Positions 43,036 through 48,899 of a stretch of 48,899 nucleotides of DNA are shown here, in pieces (within the stretch, counting starts at the first letter, position 1; the number at the start of each line of letters is the position of its first letter). Below the pieces are notes generated by a model. The model was not told where the DNA came from. It saw nothing but the letters and a program-made list of their open reading frames with translations, and did not search any database. Location of the stretch: IMG/VR virus record IMGVR_UViG_3300042465_006232, positions 1 to 48,899 of that record; one strand, 5' to 3'. Both the position numbers and the translations under genes were made by a program. The stretch is from a virus.

Positions 43036-43296
43036 ATGGCAAATGCTAAACTTATTTCTTCTTACGAATTCAAAGGAACATCAAAAGTAAAAGGCACACC
43101 TTTTGTCTTTTTCACAGCTATTCTCGCCTTAGACGGCTTAATAGTTAAGGCACAGACTGATGAAGCTACGCTTCTCACTCTGAAAGATAAAGTTGGAACA
43201 AAGTTCAACCTTTATAAACAATTCAGAGCAACTGAAGACGGAGTCTTAGTTGAGTCTTATTACTTAGGTGAAGAAAAGATTAAAAAGAATAAATAG
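43036..43296 (+). CDS. Small early protein, unknown
   Basis: An 86-aa protein, beta-rich and basic (LISSYEFKGTSKVKGTPFVFFTAILALDG, then VGTKFNLYKQFRATEDG). It lies alone between a long divergent region and its own terminator; its TAG stop is inside the terminator stem. Monocistronic, so probably strongly expressed early. No family recognised; the length and fold could fit a small OB-like or host-takeover protein. Confidence 0.6.
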   Translation: MANAKLISSYEFKGTSKVKGTPFVFFTAILALDGLIVKAQTDEATLLTLKDKVGTKFNLYKQFRATEDGVLVESYYLGEEKIKKNK

Positions 43297-43317
43297 GCTT
43301 ACGCCTATTTTTCTTTT
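43291..43317 (+). terminator. Intrinsic terminator of the 86-aa early gene
   Basis: AAATAGGC (43291-43298) pairs perfectly with GCCTATTT (43303-43310) round a TTAC loop, followed by TTCTTTT. The stop codon TAG of the gene lies in the 5' arm, so gene end and terminator are fused. Confidence 0.75.
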
Positions 43318-43330
43318 AATAAACTGGTAA

Positions 43331-43614
43331 ATGGTTAAGGTTTAAAGATAAACAAAGCTTATAGCTTGGCATACAGCTTGACGGCTTGAGATGCTGAGCT
43401 ATTGAGCTAACATTCATTAACCATATTAATACGCATACTAATTAATACGCATACCAAACTCAATAGGTGTTCAGCATAAGCTAGCTGATGTAATACCTGA
43501 ACAGAGCGACTAGCAACGCAGAATGAGAAGCTGTATTCAGCATAACATTAGCATAAATGGCTGAAAGAGTGTGACCTTAGAGTGTGAGACTATAAGAGAA
43601 CCCACCTTTCAGCC
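43331..43614 (+). ncRNA. Candidate structured RNA, early region (strand uncertain)
   Basis: A 375-bp gene-free stretch (43297-43672) after a terminator. It holds ATGGTTAA/TTAACCAT (43331-43338 with 43417-43424) closing a domain with ATAGCT/AGCTAT (43361-43366 with 43397-43402) stacked on CAGC/GCTG (43374-43377 with 43393-43396); TGTTCAG/CTGAACA (43468-43474 with 43497-43503); and GGCTGAAAG/CTTTCAGCC (43559-43567 with 43606-43614, 9 bp) followed by a T-rich stretch. No ORF of useful length. Could be an RNA, a 5' leader of the 63-aa gene, or a replication-type region. Confidence 0.4.
43425..43454. repeat. 14-bp tandem direct repeat
   Basis: ATTAATACGCATAC occurs at 43425-43438 and 43441-43454, a 16-bp period. 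It lies between two predicted stems. Two copies in phase could be protein-binding iterons (operator or origin). A 10-bp word TTCAGCATAA also repeats nearby (43470-43479, 43536-43545), and GAGTGTGA repeats at about 43566-43587. Confidence 0.6.
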
Positions 43615-43672
43615 TATTTTAGAGATTAAGAATAAACGATTGAATAATATAAATATAACTAAAACACTAAGT

Positions 43673-43864
43673 ATGAACTTCAATCATAAGTTATACGGTA
43701 AGGCTAGATTAATAACAAACAAATCATTTAAGCCTTGTTTAGATCCAATAGCAATTAACTATGTTATATTAGGATCAGACACAATACAATCCTCTTCAAT
43801 AAGAGACTCAGGAATAATAATAACGCCTGAAACACTAATCAAATACAAATACAAATCAAACTAA
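43673..43864 (+). CDS. Small basic protein, unknown
   Basis: A 63-aa ORF from ATG 43673. A GTG at 43571 would give 97 aa but would run through the GGCTGAAAG stem region and has a poorer N-terminus, so the ATG is preferred. Basic and beta-like (HKLYGKARLITNKSFKPCLDP), ends KYKYKSN. 20 bp before the next ORF, which suggests co-transcription. Unknown. Confidence 0.5.
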   Translation: MNFNHKLYGKARLITNKSFKPCLDPIAINYVILGSDTIQSSSIRDSGIIITPETLIKYKYKSN

Positions 43865-43884
43865 AACACTTAAAACAAAACATT

Positions 43885-44127
43885 ATGAGTAACACTCAAG
43901 TAATGCAAACAGCCGTAACATCTGCAATTAAACTAATTGTAATTATGTTATGCACAATCATATCAGGAATGACAGTTCCTTTTGTGATTTCAGTAGTAAT
44001 AGCAGGCTTATCTAGTCAAGCTACATTAGAAGATTGTGTATCAACATTTCCATTTGTATTATTCAGTGCATTAGGAATGTTAGTAACAGCAGTATATATC
44101 TATGAAGAAATTCACAATAAAGATTAA
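43885..44127 (+). CDS. Two-helix membrane protein, unknown
   Basis: An 80-aa protein with two hydrophobic segments (about 14-41, IKLIVIMLCTIISGMTVPFVISVVIAG, and 53-71, FPFVLFSALGMLVTAVYIY) and an acidic C-terminal tail EEIHNKD. Early position and small size are compatible with a superinfection-exclusion or membrane-modifying protein. It is not obviously a holin and lies far from the lysis genes. No family recognised. Confidence 0.5.
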   Translation: MSNTQVMQTAVTSAIKLIVIMLCTIISGMTVPFVISVVIAGLSSQATLEDCVSTFPFVLFSALGMLVTAVYIYEEIHNKD

Positions 44128-44157
44128 AACAAGTAAAATCAATTAAATAAAAATCAA

Positions 44158-44183
44158 GTCAACGTGTGAAAGTACACGTTGAC
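44158..44183. promoter_or_regulatory. 10-bp perfect hairpin or dyad
   Basis: GTCAACGTGT (44158-44167) and ACACGTTGAC (44174-44183) are perfect inverted repeats with a 6-nt loop GAAAGT. On plus it is followed by AAATAACAAT, so it is not a normal rightward terminator. On minus TTGATTTTTATTT follows, so it could stop leftward transcripts. It could equally be an operator. Confidence 0.55.
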
Positions 44184-44198
44184 AAATAACAATAACAA

Positions 44199-44259
44199 GT
44201 GAGTAATTCGTCAACTTAAACATTCTCTTAATAGAGTTTGTTTAGGTTGGCTAGCTCAC
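44199..44259 (+). ncRNA. Long irregular hairpin
   Basis: A nested stem: GTGAG/CTCAC (44199-44203 with 44255-44259), CAACTTAAACA/TGTTTAGGTTG (44212-44222 with 44239-44249, 11 bp with one U-G), and CTCT-TAAT-AGAG (44225-44236). The U-G pair rather than a Watson-Crick pair in an otherwise perfect helix fits an RNA on the plus strand. It lies 15 nt after the 10-bp dyad and immediately before the small ORF at 44276. Confidence 0.45.
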
Positions 44260-44275
44260 ATTATACCTAAAACAA

Positions 44276-44374
44276 ATGAAAAAATATTACATTACAGCCC
44301 GCAGATTTCTCTCTTGGCTTATGAAAGAGCTAAAAGAAACAGGTAAAAATGCTAGTTACGCTATAAATAGATAA
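44276..44374 (+). CDS. Possible 32-aa basic peptide
   Basis: ATG at 44276 to TAA at 44374, starting MKKYYITARRFLSWLMKELK and ending ASYAINR; basic and amphipathic. It is the only open stretch between two structured regions, so it may be translated, or the region may simply be noncoding. Confidence 0.3.
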   Translation: MKKYYITARRFLSWLMKELKETGKNASYAINR

Positions 44375-44396
44375 TGTAACTCAAAATGCGCCCTTA

Positions 44397-44863
44397 GTGA
44401 AAGAAAACAAACTCTTATCCGCTTTCACAAAGGAGTTAACAAACAAGAGATAGAGTGGTGTCAACCGAATCAATCGGTAATTATAGGGTAAAACCCAATT
44501 CCTGTATTAAAATTTGCAAATCCTATAGTCAAAGTACAAGACTAAACATCGTATAAACAGCAATTAGGTTCGTTGAAGCAAATTAAGATTCCCGCATAAA
44601 AGTAAGACAGTATGTGCGAATTATACGTCTAGTGAAGATTCTGTAGACTGTAAAATCAGAATAAATAGTAAACTACAACTGTCTTTGCGATTACTAACAA
44701 CGCTTGAGATCGACAACTCATTATGTAAACTAAAGCAACAACCTATAGCTACGGTTGCCAAGAAATCGCATTGCAAGCTCATAAGCATAAGTGGCACAAC
44801 AATGCATAATAAAATAATCAGGCCCAATAACGAGGATATAGCTACTATGTCTCTATCCTCGTT
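44397..44863 (+). ncRNA. Candidate structured RNA with own terminator
   Basis: A 535-bp gene-free stretch (44375-44909) ending in a terminator. Possible helices: GTGAAAG/CTTTCAC (44397-44403 with 44422-44428) interleaved with AACTCT/GGAGTT (44410-44415 with 44432-44437), a pseudoknot topology; ACCGA/TCGGT (44464-44468 with 44474-44478); TATAGG/CCTATA (44482-44487 with 44522-44527); CGTATAA/TTATACG (44550-44556 with 44621-44627); GTCTA/TAGAC (44627-44631 with 44644-44648); TGCGATT/AATCGCA (44686-44692 with 44764-44770) enclosing two small stems. No convincing ORF on either strand. The terminator implies a transcript that ends before the 44910 gene. Some helices share bases and are alternatives; folding was not computed. 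Confidence 0.4.
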
Positions 44864-44873
44864 TGGTTTGATT
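44829..44873 (+). terminator. Intrinsic terminator closing the gene-free region
   Basis: AACGAGGATA (44829-44838) pairs with TATCCTCGTT (44854-44863), 10 bp perfect, 15-nt loop, followed by T-rich TTGGTTTGATTT. No coding sequence ends here, so it terminates a noncoding or short transcript. Confidence 0.65.
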
Positions 44874-44909
44874 TAAACTAGAAATTAATAAATCAAATAT
44901 AAAAACGCT

Positions 44910-45521
44910 ATGGAAAACATTAAGGAAATTAGAGTAAATAAATTAGTAAGAAACACAAATCTTACGATTGAAGATTTAGAGTCGGCATTTGGAATTGAAA
45001 AAGGACAATTAAATCCTAATCAAAAATTAATGTTTAAAGTATTTGAAAACGTTAATCAAGAAACAAAGGAAGAAGAACCTAAAGAAAAAGAGCTTAATAC
45101 TTATGAAATATTAAGAGAAATGCTTGAAGAAATTAGAATAAAAAAAGCTGAATTAGGCTATTCCAATGGATACACAATCGTAAAAGGAATAAGAATAGAA
45201 CAGTTAAATTTCGAAGACTGTTTATTGTTGTCTACTAGATTAAATGATTATGAAAAAGCATACAAAGAGCAAAGACCAACTGAGGATCCAATGCTTTCAA
45301 ATCATAAAGTAGAATACATAAAAAAACAATTAGGTAAAAGATTTGAATATTTAGAATTAATCAAAGAAGGTTCTGCAATTGAAAGATTAATTAATAACGT
45401 TAAAAACATTCAAGAAATGAATAAAAAAATCAACGCAATGAAAGCTTGTATTCATTTTCACAAAAAAGAAATGAGCGAAACGTTTGAAAAAATAGGATTA
45501 AAAGCAGAATTAAAATTCTAA
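44910..45521 (+). CDS. Helical early protein, unknown
   Basis: A 203-aa very charged protein: N-terminal part with a possible short HTH (NLTIEDLESAFGIEKGQL), a Glu-rich linker (KEEEPKEKELN, about 55-65), and a long coiled C-terminal half (KKQLGKRFEYLELIKEG, NNVKNIQEMNKKINAMKA). Starts 37 bp after the noncoding terminator; ends before a hairpin and a strong terminator. Unit of its own. Function unknown; DNA- or RNA-associated role is possible. Confidence 0.5.
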   Translation: MENIKEIRVNKLVRNTNLTIEDLESAFGIEKGQLNPNQKLMFKVFENVNQETKEEEPKEKELNTYEILREMLEEIRIKKAELGYSNGYTIVKGIRIEQLNFEDCLLLSTRLNDYEKAYKEQRPTEDPMLSNHKVEYIKKQLGKRFEYLELIKEGSAIERLINNVKNIQEMNKKINAMKACIHFHKKEMSETFEKIGLKAELKF

Positions 45522-45533
45522 TCAAACAACATA

Positions 45534-45602
45534 TTCAACACGTTTAGTAGTGTTTGTGTGTTGAAAGCAATACCCTATCTCTTAATTGAGGTAGGGTTTT
45601 TT
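45534..45602 (+). terminator. Hairpin plus strong intrinsic terminator
   Basis: First TTCAACAC/GTGTTGAA (45534-45541 with 45558-45565), then ACCCTATCTC/GAGGTAGGGT (45572-45581 with 45588-45597, 10 bp with one G-T pair, 6-nt loop) with a run of six T (45597-45602). The second is a clear terminator of the 203-aa gene and isolates the downstream 249-aa gene. Confidence 0.85.
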
Positions 45603-45709
45603 GTTAATGTATCATATCAGTTTCCAAAGGACTGACAGCATAGTGCTGAATACAGATGGGCAAATAAAAACAATATTGGCAATTAAGTCAAAAACAAAAA
45701 CGTTTAATT

Positions 45710-46459
45710 ATGAAAACAGCAGTAGTTTCAAGAGAAGAATTAAAAGACGCAGTAAATGAAGCGTTAGCATTGCCAACAGTAAAATCAGGCGATTTATTTA
45801 TCGCAGGAGTTACAAAAGCAAAAGACCACAACGGACAACATCAAATGATTTTGGAAATTGTTCAGTCTAAAAAGCAAGTAGGAAGAAAAGTGAATTTGCT
45901 TCAAGTTTTGAATATGGGAGACTCAAGATTCAAACCAAGCACAAGAGCATTAAGAGTTTGGTATAAAATCACACCTGAAGGTTTTGACCACTTGTTTCAC
46001 GCGTTAACAGTGAAAACAGCAGGCACAGAATTAACTGGAGCTGAATTGCAAAAGAAAACTGCAACATTGAAAGGAAAAGAAATTCTAGCAATCTTCACAA
46101 AAATCAAATCGATTACGGTTGACGGAGAAGAAGAAATTCCAACAATCTCAATCAAACAGTATTCATCTGAAGGAGGATTGCCAAAAAGAATCCAAACAAT
46201 TCTTGATATTGAAGAAGATGAAAGAACCGAATCTCAAATCGCAGACCTTAAATCAATGTCTATGGTTACGACTGAAGATGAAGATCCTTTGGTTGATGAA
46301 AATGGAGACCAAGTTTATGAAATCAACGAATTTACCTATGGTGAAGACGAAGATATTCTTATTCCTAAAATGACGCTTAGTACGTTCAATGCAAAAGGAA
46401 AAGCTCCGGTAAAAGCACAACAAGAGGCAGGAAGCTTAATCGCAGGATTAACAGAATAA
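45710..46459 (+). CDS. Early protein, possible ssDNA-binding
   Basis: A 249-aa protein, beta-rich: DLFIAGVTKAKDHNGQHQMILEIVQ and VNLLQVLNMGDSRF strands, a helical middle (LTGAELQKKTATLKGKEILAIF), an acidic segment (TEDEDPLVDENGDQVYEI near 195-215) and a hydrophobic end. Flanked by strong terminators on both sides, so it is a single-gene unit and probably abundant. Size, acidic region and early position are compatible with a phage ssDNA-binding protein, but no OB motif could be proved. Confidence 0.4.
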   Translation: MKTAVVSREELKDAVNEALALPTVKSGDLFIAGVTKAKDHNGQHQMILEIVQSKKQVGRKVNLLQVLNMGDSRFKPSTRALRVWYKITPEGFDHLFHALTVKTAGTELTGAELQKKTATLKGKEILAIFTKIKSITVDGEEEIPTISIKQYSSEGGLPKRIQTILDIEEDERTESQIADLKSMSMVTTEDEDPLVDENGDQVYEINEFTYGEDEDILIPKMTLSTFNAKGKAPVKAQQEAGSLIAGLTE

Positions 46460-46466
46460 GTAAATT

Positions 46467-46496
46467 TAAAAGAGCTGTAGCAATACAGCTCTTTTA
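46467..46496. terminator. Bidirectional terminator with GCAA loop
   Basis: TAAAAGAGCTGTA (46467-46479) and TACAGCTCTTTTA (46484-46496) form a 13-bp perfect stem closed by a GCAA tetraloop. The A- and T-rich arms give a T-run on either strand. It ends the 249-aa gene. Confidence 0.9.
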
Positions 46497-46521
46497 TTAT
46501 TATTAACCTAAATCAAAACCA

Positions 46522-46656
46522 ATGAAAAAAAGAATTCAAGCTGAGCCAATGACAAATCAAGAACGATTTGAACATTGGATGAAAGAAATAATATTTCACG
46601 TAGACAGATGTAATTTCAATAAAATGGAAAATGCAATGTCTAAAATCACAAACTAA
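46522..46656 (+). CDS. 44-aa protein, unknown
   Basis: ATG 46522 to TAA 46656. Charged, helical (NQERFEHWMKEIIFHVDRCNF). It fills the space after the terminator, 11 bp before the 60-aa ORF. A second Met at residue 10 is an alternative start. No family recognised. Confidence 0.45.
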   Translation: MKKRIQAEPMTNQERFEHWMKEIIFHVDRCNFNKMENAMSKITN

Positions 46657-46667
46657 AAGCTAATCTT

Positions 46668-46850
46668 ATGTTTCCAAAAGAAAAACGAAAAAGAATTTAC
46701 AATCACGCAATACTGCAAGGAGAAATTGTTTTTAGAACTGATAAAAAAATCAATTTCGAAAATACATTTAAAAATCAAACAGTTTTCTACAACAGTTTAA
46801 CTCATAAGGTTATAGCCAGAGAAATAAAAGGAAAACTAATAAAAGCTTAA
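46668..46850 (+). CDS. 60-aa basic protein, unknown
   Basis: Strongly basic (FPKEKRKRIYNHAILQGEIVF, ending KGKLIKA), with beta-like strands. Could bind nucleic acid. Probably co-transcribed with the 44-aa ORF just upstream. Followed by a 170-bp gap that carries a large inverted repeat. Confidence 0.5.
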   Translation: MFPKEKRKRIYNHAILQGEIVFRTDKKINFENTFKNQTVFYNSLTHKVIAREIKGKLIKA

Positions 46851-46904
46851 CTTGTGAACAAATTGTAAACAAATCGAATAAAAAAAGTCAATAAACCTAT
46901 ATTC

Positions 46905-46939
46905 TAACTCATAGCTTAAAATATTTAAGCTATAAGTTA
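46905..46939. repeat. 16-bp inverted repeat with one mismatch
   Basis: TAACT-C-ATAGCTTAAA (46905-46920) pairs with TTTAAGCTAT-A-AGTTA (46924-46939) over a 3-nt loop; the adjoining TTAAAATATTTTAA is a 14-bp palindrome. Very AT-rich and without a long T-run after it. Could be a weak terminator or an operator for the following gene group. Confidence 0.55.
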
Positions 46940-47020
46940 AAATATTTTAATAAACTATGACTAAAACATAAAATTATAATGTATTTTCGCACTTGAGTTT
47001 AAATAAAATAGATACAAAAA

Positions 47021-47296
47021 GTGAACAAAAAAGAAACTACATTAAATAAAGCTAGACTTTATTTAACAATAGAACAAGCGTTGTTAAACAACGAAAAAAA
47101 ATCCCAAGAAATAGTATTAAGTATGTCTAAAGAAAAACTAGCAATGGAAATTTGTTTAGTCTCATCAGGCTTAATTAATATAGAAGAAAGCGAATTAGCG
47201 TGCTTGGAATCAGCCTATGAAAAAACTTCAGTCAATAGGTTAGTAGAAATAATGTTACTGAAAAAAAATGTTACAGAATTATCAACAATGTATTAA
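47021..47296 (+). CDS. Helical early protein, unknown
   Basis: A 91-aa protein starting at a GTG (no ATG near). Lys/Glu-rich helices (KARLYLTIEQALLNNEKKSQEIVL, KEKLAMEICLVSSGLI, LESAYEKTSVNRLVEIM). No motif recognised. 9 bp before the 122-aa gene, so these begin one operon that continues to the window edge. Confidence 0.5.
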   Translation: MNKKETTLNKARLYLTIEQALLNNEKKSQEIVLSMSKEKLAMEICLVSSGLINIEESELACLESAYEKTSVNRLVEIMLLKKNVTELSTMY

Positions 47297-47305
47297 AACC
47301 GCAAA

Positions 47306-47674
47306 ATGGAAGAATTAATAAAAAAAACCACCTTAAATCTATTCTTAGCTATTACAATATTCTACATAATTATATCAATCTCAATAGTTATTGGGAATGT
47401 AATAAAAAAAAGAATTCTAAGGCATAAAGGAAATATCTACATAGCTATTCAATTGTTGCTAAATAGCGACGATACGTTTAGCAAAAACAAAATAGCCGAT
47501 ATGGATCTTGAAGAAATAGATGCAGAAGTTGACTTAATAATCAACGGAGACTACATATCCTCAAGCCTTAGCTCTAAAATACTAAAGAGTAAATTAAATT
47601 ACATCAATCAATACTATATAGTAGCCTTAAAAAATAACTTGTTTGAAAAGCGTAAAAAGCAATTCAACTACTAA
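47306..47674 (+). CDS. Small membrane-anchored protein, unknown
   Basis: A 122-aa protein with one N-terminal transmembrane segment (about 12-32, FLAITIFYIIISISIVIGNVI) followed by KKRILRHKG, an acidic middle (DMDLEEIDAEVDLIIN) and a basic end. The charged part would face the cytoplasm by the positive-inside rule. Ends 43 bp before the chosen start of the next gene. Unknown. Confidence 0.5.
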   Translation: MEELIKKTTLNLFLAITIFYIIISISIVIGNVIKKRILRHKGNIYIAIQLLLNSDDTFSKNKIADMDLEEIDAEVDLIINGDYISSSLSSKILKSKLNYINQYYIVALKNNLFEKRKKQFNY

Positions 47675-47717
47675 TAAATATCTAAAGCAACGATTTAGTT
47701 TTAAACATTTAAAACCT

Positions 47718-48248
47718 ATGACAACAGAAGTCACGTCAATTGATATTAATTTATTAAGCTCGACGTTAATCAATATCGTAAAGCCAACCATTAAAGAATA
47801 TTACGCATCTAAAGCGAAAAAACTTATGGACGAGTGGCAAGGAAACTGCTGTAATCAAACAGCGGTTATTGTTGCAAACATTATGAACTCATCAATTTCT
47901 AGGCTAGGATATACTATTAAAGCATATCACGGAGATTTTGTTGATATCATACACGGAAATCAAGTTGAATACAACCATTGCTGGGTGTATTGTGAACACA
48001 GAACCGAACCCGATATGTCCATATTCATTGACGTAGGGAGAACTAGCAAGCCTTGTCTTGTTATGTTTAGAAAGACTAATACTTACGACAAAACTATTCC
48101 AGAATATAAGTTTCAATACCTAACAAAAGCTTTGGAAATCGATTATAAAGCGTCGCTTCAGGAAATCGAATATTTCACTAGTGAAAAAGGAGTTATTGCA
48201 TACTATAATATCCTAGATAAAATCAACAACCAAAAACTATTCAAGTAA
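47718..48248 (+). CDS. Transglutaminase-like Cys-His-Asp protein
   Basis: A 176-aa protein from ATG 47718. The frame is open from a TTG at 47643, which would overlap the previous gene, so ATG is preferred. Candidate triad: Cys44 or Cys45 in QGNCCNQTA, His87 in YNHCWVY and Asp105 in FIDVGR. Order and spacing (Cys helix, His-x-Trp strand, Asp strand) match transglutaminase-like and related papain-fold enzymes, here in a compact cytoplasmic form without signal peptide. Possible role: processing or modifying a host protein early in infection. Ends by overlapping the next ORF (TAATG). Confidence 0.5.
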   Translation: MTTEVTSIDINLLSSTLINIVKPTIKEYYASKAKKLMDEWQGNCCNQTAVIVANIMNSSISRLGYTIKAYHGDFVDIIHGNQVEYNHCWVYCEHRTEPDMSIFIDVGRTSKPCLVMFRKTNTYDKTIPEYKFQYLTKALEIDYKASLQEIEYFTSEKGVIAYYNILDKINNQKLFK

Positions 48249-48334
48249 TGGAAGACGTGCTTAAGTTTTTAATAACCGCCATAATACTTGCATTCGCATT
48301 TGAACTACAAATCAAAATCAATAAGAAAAAATGA
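48248..48334 (+). CDS. 28-aa single-span membrane peptide
   Basis: ATG 48248 overlaps the previous stop (TAATG), and its own TGA overlaps the next ATG (ATGA at 48331-48334). The product MEDVLKFLITAIILAFAFEL plus a KINKK basic end is one membrane segment with a positive tail. Coupling on both sides makes translation likely. Function unknown; maybe a small membrane modulator. Confidence 0.55.
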   Translation: MEDVLKFLITAIILAFAFELQIKINKKK

Positions 48335-48899
48335 ATAAATCTATAAGTCAACAAGGGTTTCACGAAGTAAATGCAGACGCCATCAAAGAGGTAATGGCTG
48401 ATTTTGTGCCGATATTTCAGAAAACAAAAAAAGAGATTAATGCTGAACTAGCATATATGCAATCAAGATTCTTTGTAGACGAAGCTGTTTCAAAAACAAA
48501 GCTAATGGAAAAGACGTCTTGTTTTGGTTCTAAATGCTCATTCTGCTGTCACGACACAATCTATGTATCTCACGATGAAGGAGATTACATTAAGAAAGTA
48601 ATTAAAGATAAAGGCATTACGCCTAACGCTGACAGAATAAACAAGCAGAAAAAAATGAATCCAAATATCAAATGGATTGACAAAGCTTGCCCGTTATTAC
48701 TTGACGAAGACGAATCAGGTCAAAGAAAATGCTCTATTTATGAAGACAGACCGCTTATTTGCAGAACACACAACAGCGTAGAAGATCCTGAGTTTTGTAA
48801 CAAGGATATACATCCTGGAAGAACTGTTGGCGAATTGAAAGCCGTTATGATAGAAGGATTGGTAATGTCGTCTATGGTGTCGGGAAACAAAGATTTCAC
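48331..48899 (+). CDS. YkgJ-family cysteine-cluster protein (partial)
   Basis: About 189 codons, running off the window edge. C64-x4-C69-x2-C72-C73 is followed by C120, C134, C144 and C156, with RPLICR around C144: the pattern of YkgJ/UPF0153 proteins, which hold a metal centre (Fe-S or zinc) and are poorly characterised. Helical N-terminus (IKEVMADFVPIFQKTKKEI). Starts at the ATGA overlap with the 28-aa peptide, so it belongs to the same early operon. In a phage it might modify or capture host metal or act on a metabolic target. The end is missing. Confidence 0.75.
   Translation, partial: MNKSISQQGFHEVNADAIKEVMADFVPIFQKTKKEINAELAYMQSRFFVDEAVSKTKLMEKTSCFGSKCSFCCHDTIYVSHDEGDYIKKVIKDKGITPNADRINKQKKMNPNIKWIDKACPLLLDEDESGQRKCSIYEDRPLICRTHNSVEDPEFCNKDIHPGRTVGELKAVMIEGLVMSSMVSGNKDF

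Noticed and set aside
43571-43672. GTG start giving a 97-aa protein
   Set aside because: The extension crosses the GGCTGAAAG/CTTTCAGCC stem; the ATG at 43673 gives a cleaner start.
44621-44876. Two ORFs (68 aa minus, 63 aa plus) in the gene-free region
   Set aside because: Opposed and overlapping, TTG-type start on one, no motif, and they run through the terminator and paired segments.
42340-44909. tRNA or tmRNA genes
   Set aside because: No T-loop GTTCRANNC with matching acceptor and no CCA end was found on either strand.
1-48899. Reassigned TAG stop codon, as in some crAss-like phages
   Set aside because: Long genes are open under the standard code, and TAG is used as a real stop (for example at 43294-43296 in a terminator stem and at 13641).
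1-48899. CRISPR arrays, insertion sequences, transposases
   Set aside because: No regularly spaced repeats, transposase motifs or terminal inverted repeats with target duplications were seen.

Overview
The window looks like part of a tailed bacteriophage (or prophage) genome from a host in the Bacteroidetes, most likely Flavobacteriia. The DNA is AT-rich. Promoter-like boxes follow the Bacteroidetes TAnnTTTG form rather than TATAAT, and no clear Shine-Dalgarno sites were seen. The structural genes (terminase about 770 aa, portal about 800 aa, major capsid 500 aa, an IHF-like protein beside a tail ring protein, a 1409-aa muzzle/stabilisation protein, two large cargo proteins) have the sizes, order and sequence flavour of crAss-like podoviruses (Crassvirales). 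This was recognised by eye; no search was run.

Layout. From about 42.3 kb leftward to 16.6 kb, minus-strand genes run: small pre-packaging proteins including zinc-ribbon, Cys-rich and GroES-like candidates; terminase; portal; scaffold-like protein; major capsid; connector/head genes; then a block of host-recognition genes (esterase fibre, two-domain beta-helix spike, cadherin-like and fibre proteins, an NHL-propeller fibre with a Sec signal peptide) and a holin-like protein. At 13.6-16.6 kb a lysogeny cassette interrupts this: tyrosine integrase and two HTH regulators on the plus strand, and small minus-strand genes opposite, with overlapping promoters between them. From 13.5 kb to the left edge the late genes resume: lysis functions (membrane proteins, GH73-type glucosaminidase, spanin-like protein), ring protein, IHF-like protein, muzzle and cargo/ejection proteins.

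From about 43.0 kb to the right edge, plus-strand genes are mostly small and unknown and resemble an early region. They include a possible ssDNA-binding protein in its own terminator-flanked unit, a transglutaminase-like Cys-His-Asp protein and a YkgJ-type cysteine-cluster protein cut by the window edge. Between and inside these two arms (42.3-44.9 kb) lie three unusually long gene-free stretches rich in inverted repeats. The best is 42365-42806 on the minus strand: eleven hairpins in series directly downstream of a TATATTTG promoter box. These are the strongest candidates for something undescribed.

Working together: a temperate (or recently temperate) crAss-like phage would use the 14.4-15.4 kb switch to choose lysogeny, the right arm for early takeover, and the leftward arm, probably started through the structured RNA leader at 42.8 kb and re-started at internal promoters, for virion assembly, adsorption and lysis. 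No tRNA genes, CRISPR array, insertion sequence or attachment site could be identified.
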